Assembly (NCBI RefSeq): GCF_013388255.1 | Contig: NZ_CP058215.1 | Coordinates: forward strand, 868,001 to 932,000 | Direction of reading: 5' to 3' | Source of the DNA: Methanolobus zinderi | GTDB taxonomy: Archaea > Halobacteriota > Methanosarcinia > Methanosarcinales > Methanosarcinaceae | DNA length: 64,000 nt | In this document: piece after piece, positions 37,718 to 45,707 of the stretch | Layout: every line of letters begins with the position of its first letter | Numbering within the stretch: the first letter of the stretch is position 1 | Notes under the pieces: generated by a model | Databases searched by the model: none | Told to the model about the DNA's origin: nothing | What the model saw: the letters and a program-made list of their open reading frames with translations, nothing else | Made by a program: the position numbers and the translations under genes

Positions 37718-37996
37718 TCATATCTCTTCAACGGATATTTCCTCTCCCTGATCCATATCGTTGATCAGATTTTCAATCTCTTCCATCTCTGCTTCAAGAT
37801 CCTGGATCTCTGAATCGGTGACCCCCACCATTTCATTATTTAACGTCTCATCAGCAACTGAGACATCCGGGTTATCCTCGTTTTCCGAAACAGTTGAAAC
37901 GTTTCCATCATCTGTTGATGTGCTGTCCGTACAACCTGATACAATCAGTCCCAGGGCCAGAACTGCCAGTACTAGAATGTATTTTTTCCTGAACAT
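37718..37996 (-). CDS. Small acidic lipoprotein
   Basis: The 92-residue protein has a lipoprotein signal peptide, with positively charged FRKK, a hydrophobic core and the lipobox LIVSGC (cysteine at about 22). The acidic linker contains many Thr, Ser and Asp residues, followed by a helix (EIQDLEAEMEEIENLINDMDQG) likely to form a coiled coil. It should be anchored on the outer face of the membrane. No family is recognised. It follows the 499-residue exported protein on the same strand with a 22-base gap, so they are probably co-transcribed. Confidence 0.72.
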   Translation of the reverse strand: MFRKKYILVLAVLALGLIVSGCTDSTSTDDGNVSTVSENEDNPDVSVADETLNNEMVGVTDSEIQDLEAEMEEIENLINDMDQGEEISVEEI

Positions 37997-38018
37997 TTTA
38001 TCTCCTCAAATGTCTCAT

Positions 38019-39518
38019 TTAAGTACTGGTCTGATTTCCAGAATCTGTGGACTCATTTCCTATTCCTTCATCAGAGCTGTTGTTGCCATCGTCGTAGGTG
38101 TAGTTACCACTTCCTTCGTAACCGGATGAAGAATTGTCCGAGGAATTATAGTTTGTCTCGTTATTGGAAGTTTCGTTGTCGTATGAATCATCTTCCGTTT
38201 CATCGTCTGATTCTTCTACTTCTTCTTCTTCTTCTTCTTCTTCTTCAGATTCCTCTTCCTCCTCATCTTCATCAGGCACAGCCCATGAACTTTCTGCCCC
38301 GTTCACTTCATAGCTTCCGTCTCCGGAAAGCATGGCGGTACCTTTTCCGTCCGCTTCGAGGGATATGTCCGTTCCGCGTATCATTACAGTAAGGCGGCTG
38401 CCCTCAATTGTCACATCTCCTGTCAGGTTGTGGTAGACAAAAGCCCTGTTGTTGTATTCACTGTTACCTGAATCAACGTTCGATGATGCAAAACTTGCAT
38501 CAGTGGTGTTGATATCCGCATCCTGTGCCATATCCTTAATCACGAGCATGGAATCATTTGCCGTAAAGTTCAGTGTGAAGTTACCGGAAATGACTGCTGT
38601 TCCGTCACCTTCTGCATTGAGGGCACCATCTCCTGTCAGGACAACGAGTCCTTCACGGTTCTGTTTGAGTGCCTGGAGCATTTTCTTGAGAATGGCGTTG
38701 GCATCTTTTATACTCTCTCCTGCCTGGTTCATGTTGCGTATGATCTCTTCCTGGTCCTCACCACCGGAATATGCTTCTCGTGCCTGTTCCTGGTATTGTT
38801 TTGCTTCGTCAATGAGTGCATTGTAGTCCTCAAGCATTGCTTCGAGTTCACTCACATCTTCGCCGTTCTGCTCCATACGCTTGATCTCGTTCTCAAGGCG
38901 GAGGGCCATGGCCTCGGATGTCCTTATAACTGCATTTAGCCTGTTGTTGACAGATCTTGCTTTTGTGACTGTTTTTTCCTTGCGGGCATCCTTCCAGATA
39001 TCCCTGATATCCTTTGCGGATTCGGCAAGTTCGGCCCTTGTGCTTGCAGCGGCAATATCTTCCTTTTCAGCGTTCAGCGCTTCTATATATTCCTCATCAT
39101 CAAGTGATTCGATCATCACATCGATTGTGCTGTTGAGATATTCCTTGGTTGCATTGATGGCTTCCGCTGTATCGAGGTTCTTGTTGTTTGCCTTGATCTT
39201 CAGGAACTTATCCTTGGTCTGTCCGTAGTTTGCTTTTGCGCTATTGTTATTATTACCACGGTTTTCGAATGCATTGCGAGGTGCATCCTCAGTTGCATTT
39301 ACCCTGTCCCTGTCGCGTATCTTATCACCGGTACCGGCATCATCATCATTATCTTCAGAACTGTCATCACTATCTGAATCTGTATTCTGACCACTGTTTC
39401 CATATATTCCCTTTTTCTGCCCGTTATCCGAGTCAGCGATTGCCACAGCCGGAATAACACTTACCAGCATCAACACAATGGCAATATATGCAAAAATTTT
39501 CATTCCCATGTTTTTCAT
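38019..39518 (-). CDS. Large secreted acidic protein with poly-Glu/Asp tail
   Basis: The 499-residue protein has a signal peptide (KIFAYIAIVLMLVSVIPAVAIA). An Asp/Ser/Asn-rich linker follows, then a long helical region (about 110-290, EDIAAASTRAELAESAKDIRDIW and onward). A beta-rich domain comes next (about 295-410, VVLTGDGALNAEGDGTAVISGNFTLNFTAND). The C-terminus is extreme in composition: a run of Glu encoded by a (GAA)n-type repeat, then Asn/Ser/Asp-rich sequence with many N-glycosylation sequons. No membrane anchor is seen. The design suggests a cell-surface or matrix protein; I cannot assign a function. Confidence 0.7.
   Translation of the reverse strand: MKNMGMKIFAYIAIVLMLVSVIPAVAIADSDNGQKKGIYGNSGQNTDSDSDDSSEDNDDDAGTGDKIRDRDRVNATEDAPRNAFENRGNNNNSAKANYGQTKDKFLKIKANNKNLDTAEAINATKEYLNSTIDVMIESLDDEEYIEALNAEKEDIAAASTRAELAESAKDIRDIWKDARKEKTVTKARSVNNRLNAVIRTSEAMALRLENEIKRMEQNGEDVSELEAMLEDYNALIDEAKQYQEQAREAYSGGEDQEEIIRNMNQAGESIKDANAILKKMLQALKQNREGLVVLTGDGALNAEGDGTAVISGNFTLNFTANDSMLVIKDMAQDADINTTDASFASSNVDSGNSEYNNRAFVYHNLTGDVTIEGSRLTVMIRGTDISLEADGKGTAMLSGDGSYEVNGAESSWAVPDEDEEEEESEEEEEEEEEVEESDDETEDDSYDNETSNNETNYNSSDNSSSGYEGSGNYTYDDGNNSSDEGIGNESTDSGNQTST
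38220..38246. repeat. (TTC)9 microsatellite coding for poly-Glu
   Basis: Nine perfect TTC triplets on the plus strand give a run of GAA glutamate codons in the secreted acidic protein gene. Repeat number could change by slippage in steps of three without breaking the frame. Confidence 0.85.
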
Positions 39519-39564
39519 CTTTTCAACCTCTTCTGTGTTTCTCTCTCCAATGTTTTAATATAAT

Positions 39565-39587
39565 AGGGGTTAGGGGGGCTAACCCCT
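39565..39587 (-). terminator. Strong hairpin after the Cys-rich exported protein gene
   Basis: Aggggtta (39565-39572) pairs perfectly with taacccct (39580-39587) around a ggggggc loop. It lies nine bases after the stop of the 123-residue gene on the minus strand and is followed by an AT-rich stretch. It is probably a terminator that separates this gene from the 499-residue gene, though a leader structure of the latter is possible. Confidence 0.5.
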
Positions 39588-39595
39588 ATATTTAT

Positions 39596-39967
39596 TTAGT
39601 CCAGGCATGAACCGTCACGCAGGCGATCACAATCACCGTACCCTTTCTGTTCAGAAGGTCCTGAAGCTGTTGCAACGACGGTTTCATAATCTTCCTGGCA
39701 CGAGCCATCACGATCAGGTGTTCCGTCGCAATCATCATTACAAGATCTGTCTTTCAGGCGATCTCTGTCCTGGTCACCCGGTGTTTCTGCCGTATCGGCT
39801 GACAGGGAAACAGAACTTGTGCATGATCCATCACGCAACTGGTCTTTATCCTGATCTTTTAACTGGTCCTGTATACGGTCTCCGGCAGCAAAAGCTGTTG
39901 CTGTGAATATGCTTCCTACTAAGAGTGCAACAGCAACATATGCTATTAATTTCTGTCCGATTCTCAT
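39596..39967 (-). CDS. Secreted Cys-containing repeat protein
   Basis: The 123-residue protein has a signal peptide ending near TATAFAA and a mature part built of short repeats around DGSC: DQLRDGSC, DRLKDRSC, PDRDGSC and DRLRDGSC, plus NDDCDG and YGDCDR. Charged Asp/Arg/Gln spacers separate the cysteines. The pattern suggests disulfide bonds or metal binding outside the cell. I do not recognise a family. The 499-residue neighbour shares the DKIRDRDRVN-like spacer style, so the two may be functionally linked. Confidence 0.65.
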   Translation of the reverse strand: MRIGQKLIAYVAVALLVGSIFTATAFAAGDRIQDQLKDQDKDQLRDGSCTSSVSLSADTAETPGDQDRDRLKDRSCNDDCDGTPDRDGSCQEDYETVVATASGPSEQKGYGDCDRLRDGSCLD

Positions 39968-40227
39968 CTATTTTACCTCAATCATATTTCAATTGTTTAT
40001 TCCCGTGCATTTGCAGTCCCGGAATATAATCCTGAGGACTTGCGCCTGCAATTCTTCCTTGATCAGATGAGCATATAAGCATACTTTACTTTAGACAATT
40101 ATTTCATACTTGATACTTCGATTTCAAGCCTTATAAGGCCTTATTTTACTTGATAATACTTTAATTGGCTTTATTTTCTTGGCTTTGAGAAACTATTATA
40201 TGCATGTAATGAATAAATATACAGTCT

Positions 40228-41034
40228 GTGTCGATACAAAAAAAGCAATATTTTCTGTTCTTTTTAATTCTCATTTCAATTATATCTATTACCGGAGCTC
40301 AGGAAATGGCAACGGTGCATGGTGCGATCTATGAATGGGATACATTCCAACCACTGGAAAATGTCATCGTGGAGGTAAATTCAACCCCACCCCAGTCAAT
40401 GGTTGCAAGGTATGGTATATATTCATTCAATCTGGCTCCCGGAAACTATGTGATATCTGCCAGTTACTATCAGAATTCAACCCTGGTTCACTATACGGAG
40501 GAAGAGATCACGATAACCAATGATGGGGACTACGTGATAGACATAATTTTCCTTCCCACCTATTATGAAGAAGAGGAGCTTAACGGAACAGAGTTTGATG
40601 AACTTGATGAGCTTGCCGACCTTGCAGAGAACGACGATCAGGATAACAGTATCCTGTCATCTACGCTGATATATGTCCTTGCAGCTCTGGCTATGACAGT
40701 TGCAGGGGCATATGTGCTGTCAAGAAGAAAAACAGACGGTAACGGTGGAAATGCGCATGAGGGAAGTGACCACTTCGAGGGCAGTGACCTTGCAGCTTTT
40801 TCAGATGAACTTGCGGATCTGCCTGATGACCTTCGGGAAGTTGTGGATATTATTGCAGGCAATGGGGGACGTATCAAGCAGAAGGACCTGAGGGACCGGC
40901 TCAGACATTCCGAAGCAAAGGTAAGTCTCATGGTGTCCGATCTTGAGGACCGTGGTATTATCCGTAAATTCAAAAAAGGCCGTGGCAATGTTATAATCCT
41001 TGAAGGCTCTGATCATACAAACCAAAATGTATAA
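40228..41034 (+). CDS. Membrane-anchored winged-helix regulator with extracellular beta domain
   Basis: The 268-residue protein has an N-terminal signal/anchor (FLFFLILISIISITGA) and an extracellular carboxypeptidase-regulatory-like beta-sandwich (about 27-115: VHGAIYEWDTFQPLENVIVEV...NLAPGNYVISASY). An acidic linker and a single membrane helix follow (about 150-170, TLIYVLAALAMTVAGAYVL). The cytoplasmic winged helix (about 205-260) contains GGRIKQKDLRDRLRHSEAKVSLMVSDLEDRGIIRKFKKGRGNVIIL. This layout is common in Methanosarcinaceae and suggests a one-component surface sensor that acts on DNA directly. The start is GTG 40228. Its targets may include the exported-protein genes upstream, but that is a guess. 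Confidence 0.8.
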   Translation: MSIQKKQYFLFFLILISIISITGAQEMATVHGAIYEWDTFQPLENVIVEVNSTPPQSMVARYGIYSFNLAPGNYVISASYYQNSTLVHYTEEEITITNDGDYVIDIIFLPTYYEEEELNGTEFDELDELADLAENDDQDNSILSSTLIYVLAALAMTVAGAYVLSRRKTDGNGGNAHEGSDHFEGSDLAAFSDELADLPDDLREVVDIIAGNGGRIKQKDLRDRLRHSEAKVSLMVSDLEDRGIIRKFKKGRGNVIILEGSDHTNQNV

Positions 41035-41098
41035 CTGTATCTAATGAGTATGGGTAGCAAATTACTGAATTTAGTTAAACCTATACACGAGGGTATAT

Positions 41099-41614
41099 AT
41101 GCGAGTTTCAATGGACCTTGAGTTACAAGATATCCCCGGCCAATTACTGCTTGCGCTAAAACCGATTTCCGATTTTAAAGGTAATCTGATCTCCGTGGTT
41201 CACCATCACGAAAAGAAAACACCCCGCGGAACAATTCCCGTTCAGGTGCAGTTTGAGATCAAATCCGATCACCTTGAGGATCTGGTAGCCGACCTTGAGG
41301 AAAGGGGTGTCCGTGTAGTAAGCATGGATGAGAAACGATTCCTGGAACACGGTGCTGTTATACTGATCGGTCACATCGTGCACACCGATATACAGGACAC
41401 CATCGATCAGATCGATAATACGGGCTACGCCGAGGTAGTTGATCTTAACCTGTCCATGCCTAAGATCAATATGCCATCGTCGGCTTCGCTGAAAATAGAT
41501 GCTGTGAGCAAAAAGGAATTACAGGCTGTGATCGACCTGCTCAAGTATATTGCCAAAGAGAAGGACTTGCTGGTAATAGAACCTGTAGAGAGCCAGTTGA
41601 GGTTGATGGAATGA
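41099..41614 (+). CDS. ACT-domain regulatory protein of homoserine dehydrogenase
   Basis: The 171-residue protein carries an ACT-like domain: MDLELQDIPGQLLLALKPISDFKGNLISVVHHHEKKTPRGTIPVQVQFEI. A second alpha/beta segment, SSASLKIDAVSKKELQAVIDLLKYI, follows it. ACT domains bind amino acids and regulate enzymes. The stop overlaps the start of the homoserine dehydrogenase gene (ATGA), and that enzyme lacks its own ACT domain here, so this is probably its separate regulatory subunit, sensing threonine or methionine. The ligand is inferred. Confidence 0.85.
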   Translation: MRVSMDLELQDIPGQLLLALKPISDFKGNLISVVHHHEKKTPRGTIPVQVQFEIKSDHLEDLVADLEERGVRVVSMDEKRFLEHGAVILIGHIVHTDIQDTIDQIDNTGYAEVVDLNLSMPKINMPSSASLKIDAVSKKELQAVIDLLKYIAKEKDLLVIEPVESQLRLME

Positions 41615-42606
41615 AAACGATACGTGCATCATTGATAGGATTCGGTGCTGTAGGTCAGGGTGTCGCAAAGGTCCTGCTTGCTAAGAAAGATTACCTGCAA
41701 AGCATAGGTATAGACCTCAGGATAGTTGCGATAGCTGACTCCAGAACTGCTGTAATTGACAGTGAAGGTGTGAATCTGGCTGCAGTCCTTGATTCTAAAA
41801 AGAAAAAAGGTGTAGTGGGTTCCGAGAAGATCAGCGGTACTGATATTATAAAGACCATCGATCATGAACTTGTGATCGAGACCACTCCTACAAACATCGA
41901 TGACGGAGGCGTGGGTCTTACCAATATGCTTGCAGCGTTTGAGAAAGGAATGGATGTGGTTACATCCAATAAAGGTCCTCTCGCTCTGAAATACGGTGAA
42001 CTGATCGAAACTGCAAACAGATCAGGTTCAAAGCTCAAGTTCGAGGCAACCGTCGGAGGAGCCATGCCTGTCATCAATCTGGCATGTGATACCCTTGCAG
42101 GTAATAAGATACTGAGTATGGAAGGCATATTCAACGGTACCTGTAACTATATTCTCAGCCGTATGGTGGAAGAGCATGCCTCATATGAGCAGATGCTCGC
42201 AGAGGCTCAGGAACTTGGTATAGCCGAAGCTGACCCGATATATGACGTTGAGGGTATAGATACGGCTTCCAAGCTTGTGATCGTTGCAAATGTAATATTC
42301 GGAATGAATGCCAGTTACAGGGATGTAACTGTAACCGGGATCACAAGGATAACCCCGGAAGCCCTTTTGCTTGCAAATAGGGACGGTTATGCTATCAAGC
42401 TCATCGGTGAGGTTAACGATGGTAAGATAAATGTTGCTCCTAAGCTGGTACCACTGGATAATCCTCTTGCTGTGGGAGGTACGCTGAACGTATTTTCCGT
42501 ACAGACTGATATATCCGGTCCGATCACTATCACCGGAAGGGGTGCGGGCTCCATCGAAACCGCAAGTGCTATCCTGAGTGACATAATATCTCTCTACAAA
42601 AACTGA
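41611..42606 (+). CDS. hom: Homoserine dehydrogenase
   Basis: The 331-residue enzyme has the NAD(P)-binding GFGAVGQGVAKVLL, the catalytic-domain segments TSNKGPLAL, FEATVGGAMPVINLA and GIFNGTCNYILSRM, and AEADPIYDVEGIDTASKLVIVANVIFG. It reduces aspartate semialdehyde to homoserine for threonine and methionine synthesis. It is shorter than bacterial enzymes because it has no C-terminal ACT domain; the upstream overlapping gene supplies one in trans. ATG 41611 overlaps the upstream stop by four bases. Confidence 0.95.
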   Translation: MKTIRASLIGFGAVGQGVAKVLLAKKDYLQSIGIDLRIVAIADSRTAVIDSEGVNLAAVLDSKKKKGVVGSEKISGTDIIKTIDHELVIETTPTNIDDGGVGLTNMLAAFEKGMDVVTSNKGPLALKYGELIETANRSGSKLKFEATVGGAMPVINLACDTLAGNKILSMEGIFNGTCNYILSRMVEEHASYEQMLAEAQELGIAEADPIYDVEGIDTASKLVIVANVIFGMNASYRDVTVTGITRITPEALLLANRDGYAIKLIGEVNDGKINVAPKLVPLDNPLAVGGTLNVFSVQTDISGPITITGRGAGSIETASAILSDIISLYKN

Positions 42607-42636
42607 CTTTATCGTCCTGTAGATTAACAGATCACC

Positions 42637-44328
42637 ATGACCAGCTTTAGAGAATTCGCAGAGGCCTGTAAAGTAATTGAAGATACTCCGGGCTCACTTG
42701 AGATGACCTCACAGGTTGCTGAGCTGCTGGACAGGGTAAGCATAGAGGAGCTTCCCATAGTAACTCATTTTGTGATGGGTGAGGTCTTTCCTGCGTGGAG
42801 TAGCGAGGATATAGGTGTCGGTGCGGGAATTCTTTATTCAGCCCTTGCAAAATCGTCCGGTTTCTCAGTTGATGAGATCGAGGATATTGTGAAGGAGACG
42901 GGTGATATAGGCAAGACCGCTGTCAGAGCGCTTGGCAAGAATTCGAATGGACAGGCAACGTTCTCATCCTTTTTAACTGAGCTTGATGAGCTTTCGGTGA
43001 CAGAGGTATTCCAGCGTTTCCAATCCATATCAAAGGCATCGGGAAAAGGATCACAGACAGCAAAGATAAAAAACCTCCAATATCTTTTCAACTCGGCTTC
43101 TCCTGAGGAAGTAAGCTATATTGCAAGGCTTGCAGTTGAGGATATGCGCATAGGCGTGGGAGAAGGTATAGTGCGCGATGCCATAGCAGCTGCTTTTTAT
43201 GTTCCGGTCGAAGTTGTAGAACGCGGATTCATGCTCACAAATGATCTCGGGCTTGTGGCAACCACTGCAAAGCAGGGAGGCGTGGAAGCTGTTTCAGGGC
43301 TTGACATGCAACTGAATCGTCCCATAAGGATGATGCTTGCACAGGTGGCACCCACACTGGAGGCCGCCATCTCGGATATAGGCACACCTGCAATCGAGTG
43401 GAAATTCGATGGTGCAAGGGTCCAGATCCACAAGGACGGGGACAATGTGAAACTCTACTCTCGCCGCCTTGAGGATATAAGCAATTCACTGCCTGATATT
43501 GTAGCCTCTATCAAAAAGTATGTTCATGCGGATTCTGCGATACTTGACGGAGAAGCAGTGGCGATTGATGAGAACGGACATCCACGGGCTTTTCAGGATA
43601 TACTGAAACGTTTCAGAAGAAAATACGATATTCAACTGACCGCAAAAGAAATTCCCCTTACTCTGAATATCTTTGATATCATGTATCTTAACGGGGAAAA
43701 TCTTCTTGATGAGCCTCTTATCAGGAGAAGAGAACTGCTTGAAAGCTGTGTCGAGAATGCGGATTCTATTCGGGTGGACAGCCAGGTTGTAACGGACGAT
43801 CCGGAAATGATCAATGAGATCTACTCGAAGGCTCTCAAGGCAGGCCATGAGGGAATAATGATAAAGAATCCAGAGTCTCCCTATTCTCCCGGTAAACGTG
43901 GTAAGAACTGGCTGAAGAAAAAACCCGTGATGGAAACACTGGACCTTGTGGTCATAGGTGCCGAATGGGGATACGGAAGGCGTACCAGCTATATAGGTTC
44001 CTATGCACTTGCATGCCATGATCCCGAAACCGGCCGTTTCCTGCCTGTTGGTAAGGTGGCAACCGGTTTTTCCGATGAACAACTGGCTGAACTTACCGCT
44101 CTTTTCTCGGATCTGATAATAATGGAAGCAGGAAAGAAGATTGAAGTCAAACCTGAGATAATCTTTGAGATAGCCTTCGAAGAGATCCAGAAAAGCACCA
44201 ATTACGAATCCGGCTATGCTCTACGTTTTCCGAGACTTGTTAATGTCCGGGATGACAAATCCCTTGAAGATGTCGAGAGCATTGGGCGTATCGAGGAAAT
44301 GTACAGGATGCAGAGGGAAAGAAGCTAA
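42637..44328 (+). CDS. lig: ATP-dependent DNA ligase
   Basis: The 563-residue archaeal ligase has an N-terminal helical DNA-binding domain (1-215), the nucleotidyltransferase motif [12 protein letters not shown] with adenylated lysine K256, and ILDGEAVAI (motif III region). It also shows [27 protein letters not shown] (motifs IV-V) and an OB-fold with [14 protein letters not shown]. It seals Okazaki nicks. No PIP box is obvious at the C-terminus (YRMQRERS). ATG 42637 lies 31 bases after hom. Confidence 0.96.
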   Translation: MTSFREFAEACKVIEDTPGSLEMTSQVAELLDRVSIEELPIVTHFVMGEVFPAWSSEDIGVGAGILYSALAKSSGFSVDEIEDIVKETGDIGKTAVRALGKNSNGQATFSSFLTELDELSVTEVFQRFQSISKASGKGSQTAKIKNLQYLFNSASPEEVSYIARLAVEDMRIGVGEGIVRDAIAAAFYVPVEVVERGFMLTNDLGLVATTAKQGGVEAVSGLDMQLNRPIRMMLAQVAPTLEAAISDIGTPAIEWKFDGARVQIHKDGDNVKLYSRRLEDISNSLPDIVASIKKYVHADSAILDGEAVAIDENGHPRAFQDILKRFRRKYDIQLTAKEIPLTLNIFDIMYLNGENLLDEPLIRRRELLESCVENADSIRVDSQVVTDDPEMINEIYSKALKAGHEGIMIKNPESPYSPGKRGKNWLKKKPVMETLDLVVIGAEWGYGRRTSYIGSYALACHDPETGRFLPVGKVATGFSDEQLAELTALFSDLIIMEAGKKIEVKPEIIFEIAFEEIQKSTNYESGYALRFPRLVNVRDDKSLEDVESIGRIEEMYRMQRERS

Positions 44329-44390
44329 GATTCGCCTCCTTGCGAACATTTATCTAGGTAAGAGCCGTACTTTGAATAGTCGTGGTCTTT

Positions 44391-44792
44391 ATGAAAAAAT
44401 CAATTCTTACATTATTGATGGTATTTGTATTCCTGGTCCTTGCAGGTTGTGTGGAAGACCGGCCTTCCGATGTAGCGGAAATGGAAGAAGAGTTCCCCCG
44501 ATCGGAGGATTCCATGGTAGATGAGAACGCCACTGAAGGTGATACCGTTGTTGTTTACCTTGAGAATTACAAATTTGAGCCTTATATGGTAACAATTTCC
44601 GAAGGCGATACTGTCAAGTGGGTTAAAAAGGATCATCCTGCCCAGATCATCAAAAGCAATGTATTCCAGTCACCCACTCTGAGGGAGGGAGACACCTTCA
44701 GCTATACGTTTACCGAAGCGGGAAACTATGATTACCAGATAGTTTCACATCCCTGGGCTCCCGGAGGTATCGTGGTGGTCGAAGCAGAATAA
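44391..44792 (+). CDS. Cupredoxin-fold lipoprotein lacking most copper ligands
   Basis: The protein (133 residues from ATG 44391; 136 from GTG 44382) has a lipoprotein signal with lipobox VLAGC and an acidic linker. The plastocyanin-like fold reads VVVYLENYKFEPYMVTISEGDTVKWVKKDHPAQI...EAGNYDYQIVSHPWAPGGIVVVE. In type 1 copper relatives the loop reads roughly YxYxCxxHPWM; here the cysteine and methionine positions are not conserved (IVSHPWAPG) and only the histidines remain. It is therefore probably not a blue copper protein, though other metal binding is possible. It should be tethered on the cell surface. Confidence 0.75.
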   Translation: MKKSILTLLMVFVFLVLAGCVEDRPSDVAEMEEEFPRSEDSMVDENATEGDTVVVYLENYKFEPYMVTISEGDTVKWVKKDHPAQIIKSNVFQSPTLREGDTFSYTFTEAGNYDYQIVSHPWAPGGIVVVEAE

Positions 44793-44812
44793 GTTTTCCC
44801 GGATGCATCGGT

Positions 44813-44830
44813 TCAGACCAGTATGCTCTC
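44813..44830 (-). other. Severed 3' end of the radical SAM gene
   Basis: Read on the minus strand, the codons just outside the casposon's left end are GAG AGC ATA CTG GTC TGA. They continue exactly in the frame of the radical SAM gene that ends on the other side of the element. They are the displaced last codons of the original gene (ESILV and stop). Confidence 0.85.
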
Positions 44831-44841
44831 AAGTCCTTCCT
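44828..44841. repeat. Casposon target-site duplication, left copy
   Basis: The 14 bases ctcaagtccttcct directly abut the left terminal inverted repeat. The identical sequence abuts the right one at 52964-52977. A 14-15 base duplication is the length known for casposon integration. Confidence 0.95.
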
Positions 44842-44871
44842 GGGTAATAGTAATAACCAAAAAACGCAACG
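44842..44871 (+). repeat. Casposon terminal inverted repeat, left
   Basis: Thirty bases from gggtaatag to acgcaacg match the reverse complement of 52934-52963 without a mismatch; identity ends abruptly at 44872. The outer 15 bases hold stop codons in tandem (taa tag taa taa after ggg). Confidence 0.97.
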
Positions 44872-44995
44872 ATAATAAAATGGATATGATAGTTCCTAAT
44901 TATTTTAAAATAGTTTCTTGATTAAATACACTTATATTGGATGTACACAAATTTCGCTAATAACTTTTGTATAAACTTAAAAGAGCGAAATAGAT

Positions 44996-45637
44996 ATGAA
45001 GGCATCAGAATTCAAGAAACTGCTTAAAAATGAGTTTTCACCAGCTCTTCGAAATCTGGGATTCAAAGGTTCAGGATTTAATTACCGAAAAATAACCAAT
45101 GAACATTATATCTATACTGCTACTGTCCAATCTTGTACATGGGGAGAAGGATGCTGGATTGAATTAGGAGTTACAACAGACTTTTTACCTGACACCCTAG
45201 GAAAAGAGATTGATGTTAAAAAAGTGACTCCATACAAATGTGAGTTCAGAAAGAGATTAAAATCTCCAACTAGCACAATAAATGATTCTATGTGGCCATA
45301 CGGAAATACAGAAGATGAAGCTAATTTAAGCATAGAAGAAATGATTCAGGTCTTTGAAACAGAGGGAATTGCTTACTTTGATAAATTCAAAAACTTCCCA
45401 GAACCTTTGTCATCAATAACTGTTGAAGACATTGTTACCGATATTCCAAGAAAGAATGGATTAAGAGAATATTCAATGACTGAAGTAAGATTAGCATTAA
45501 CACTTGCACGAGTTCATACTTTCCTGGGCAATAAGAATGAAGCAATTGAATTATGCAATTGGGGATTGGAGAATATTGGTCGAGGTATAGGGTTAATAGA
45601 AGTATTTGAAGACATTAAAAGAAAAAACATGAATTAA
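44996..45637 (+). CDS. DUF4304 protein, casposon cargo
   Basis: The 213-residue protein matches the DUF4304 pattern: FKKLLKNEFSPALRNLGFKGSGFNYRKI, WIELGVTTDFLPDT and ARVHTFLGNKNEAIELCNWGL. The family is common in bacteria, often near polymorphic toxins or on mobile DNA, with no proven role. It sits between the left terminal repeat and the PolB terminator and is AT-rich with A/T-ending codons, unlike the host genes outside. It faces inward alone, so it is probably cargo with its own promoter, not part of the transposition machinery. Confidence 0.72.
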   Translation: MKASEFKKLLKNEFSPALRNLGFKGSGFNYRKITNEHYIYTATVQSCTWGEGCWIELGVTTDFLPDTLGKEIDVKKVTPYKCEFRKRLKSPTSTINDSMWPYGNTEDEANLSIEEMIQVFETEGIAYFDKFKNFPEPLSSITVEDIVTDIPRKNGLREYSMTEVRLALTLARVHTFLGNKNEAIELCNWGLENIGRGIGLIEVFEDIKRKNMN

Positions 45638-45674
45638 TTTATCATTCTTTTAATTTTATAAAACATAGATTTAC

Positions 45675-45707
45675 AAAAAAAAAAAGTAAGCGTCAAAAGA
45701 CACTTAC
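45675..45707 (-). terminator. Intrinsic terminator of the casposon polymerase operon
   Basis: On the minus strand, gtaagtgtc (45707-45699) pairs with gacgcttac (45694-45686) over nine positions with one T-G wobble around a four-T loop. Eleven T residues follow directly (45685-45675). The stem includes the stop codon of the polymerase gene. Confidence 0.85.

Noticed and set aside
44827-44842. A 15-base target duplication
   Set aside because: The base before the left copy is t while the corresponding base at the right is c and belongs to the terminal repeat, so only 14 bases are shared.
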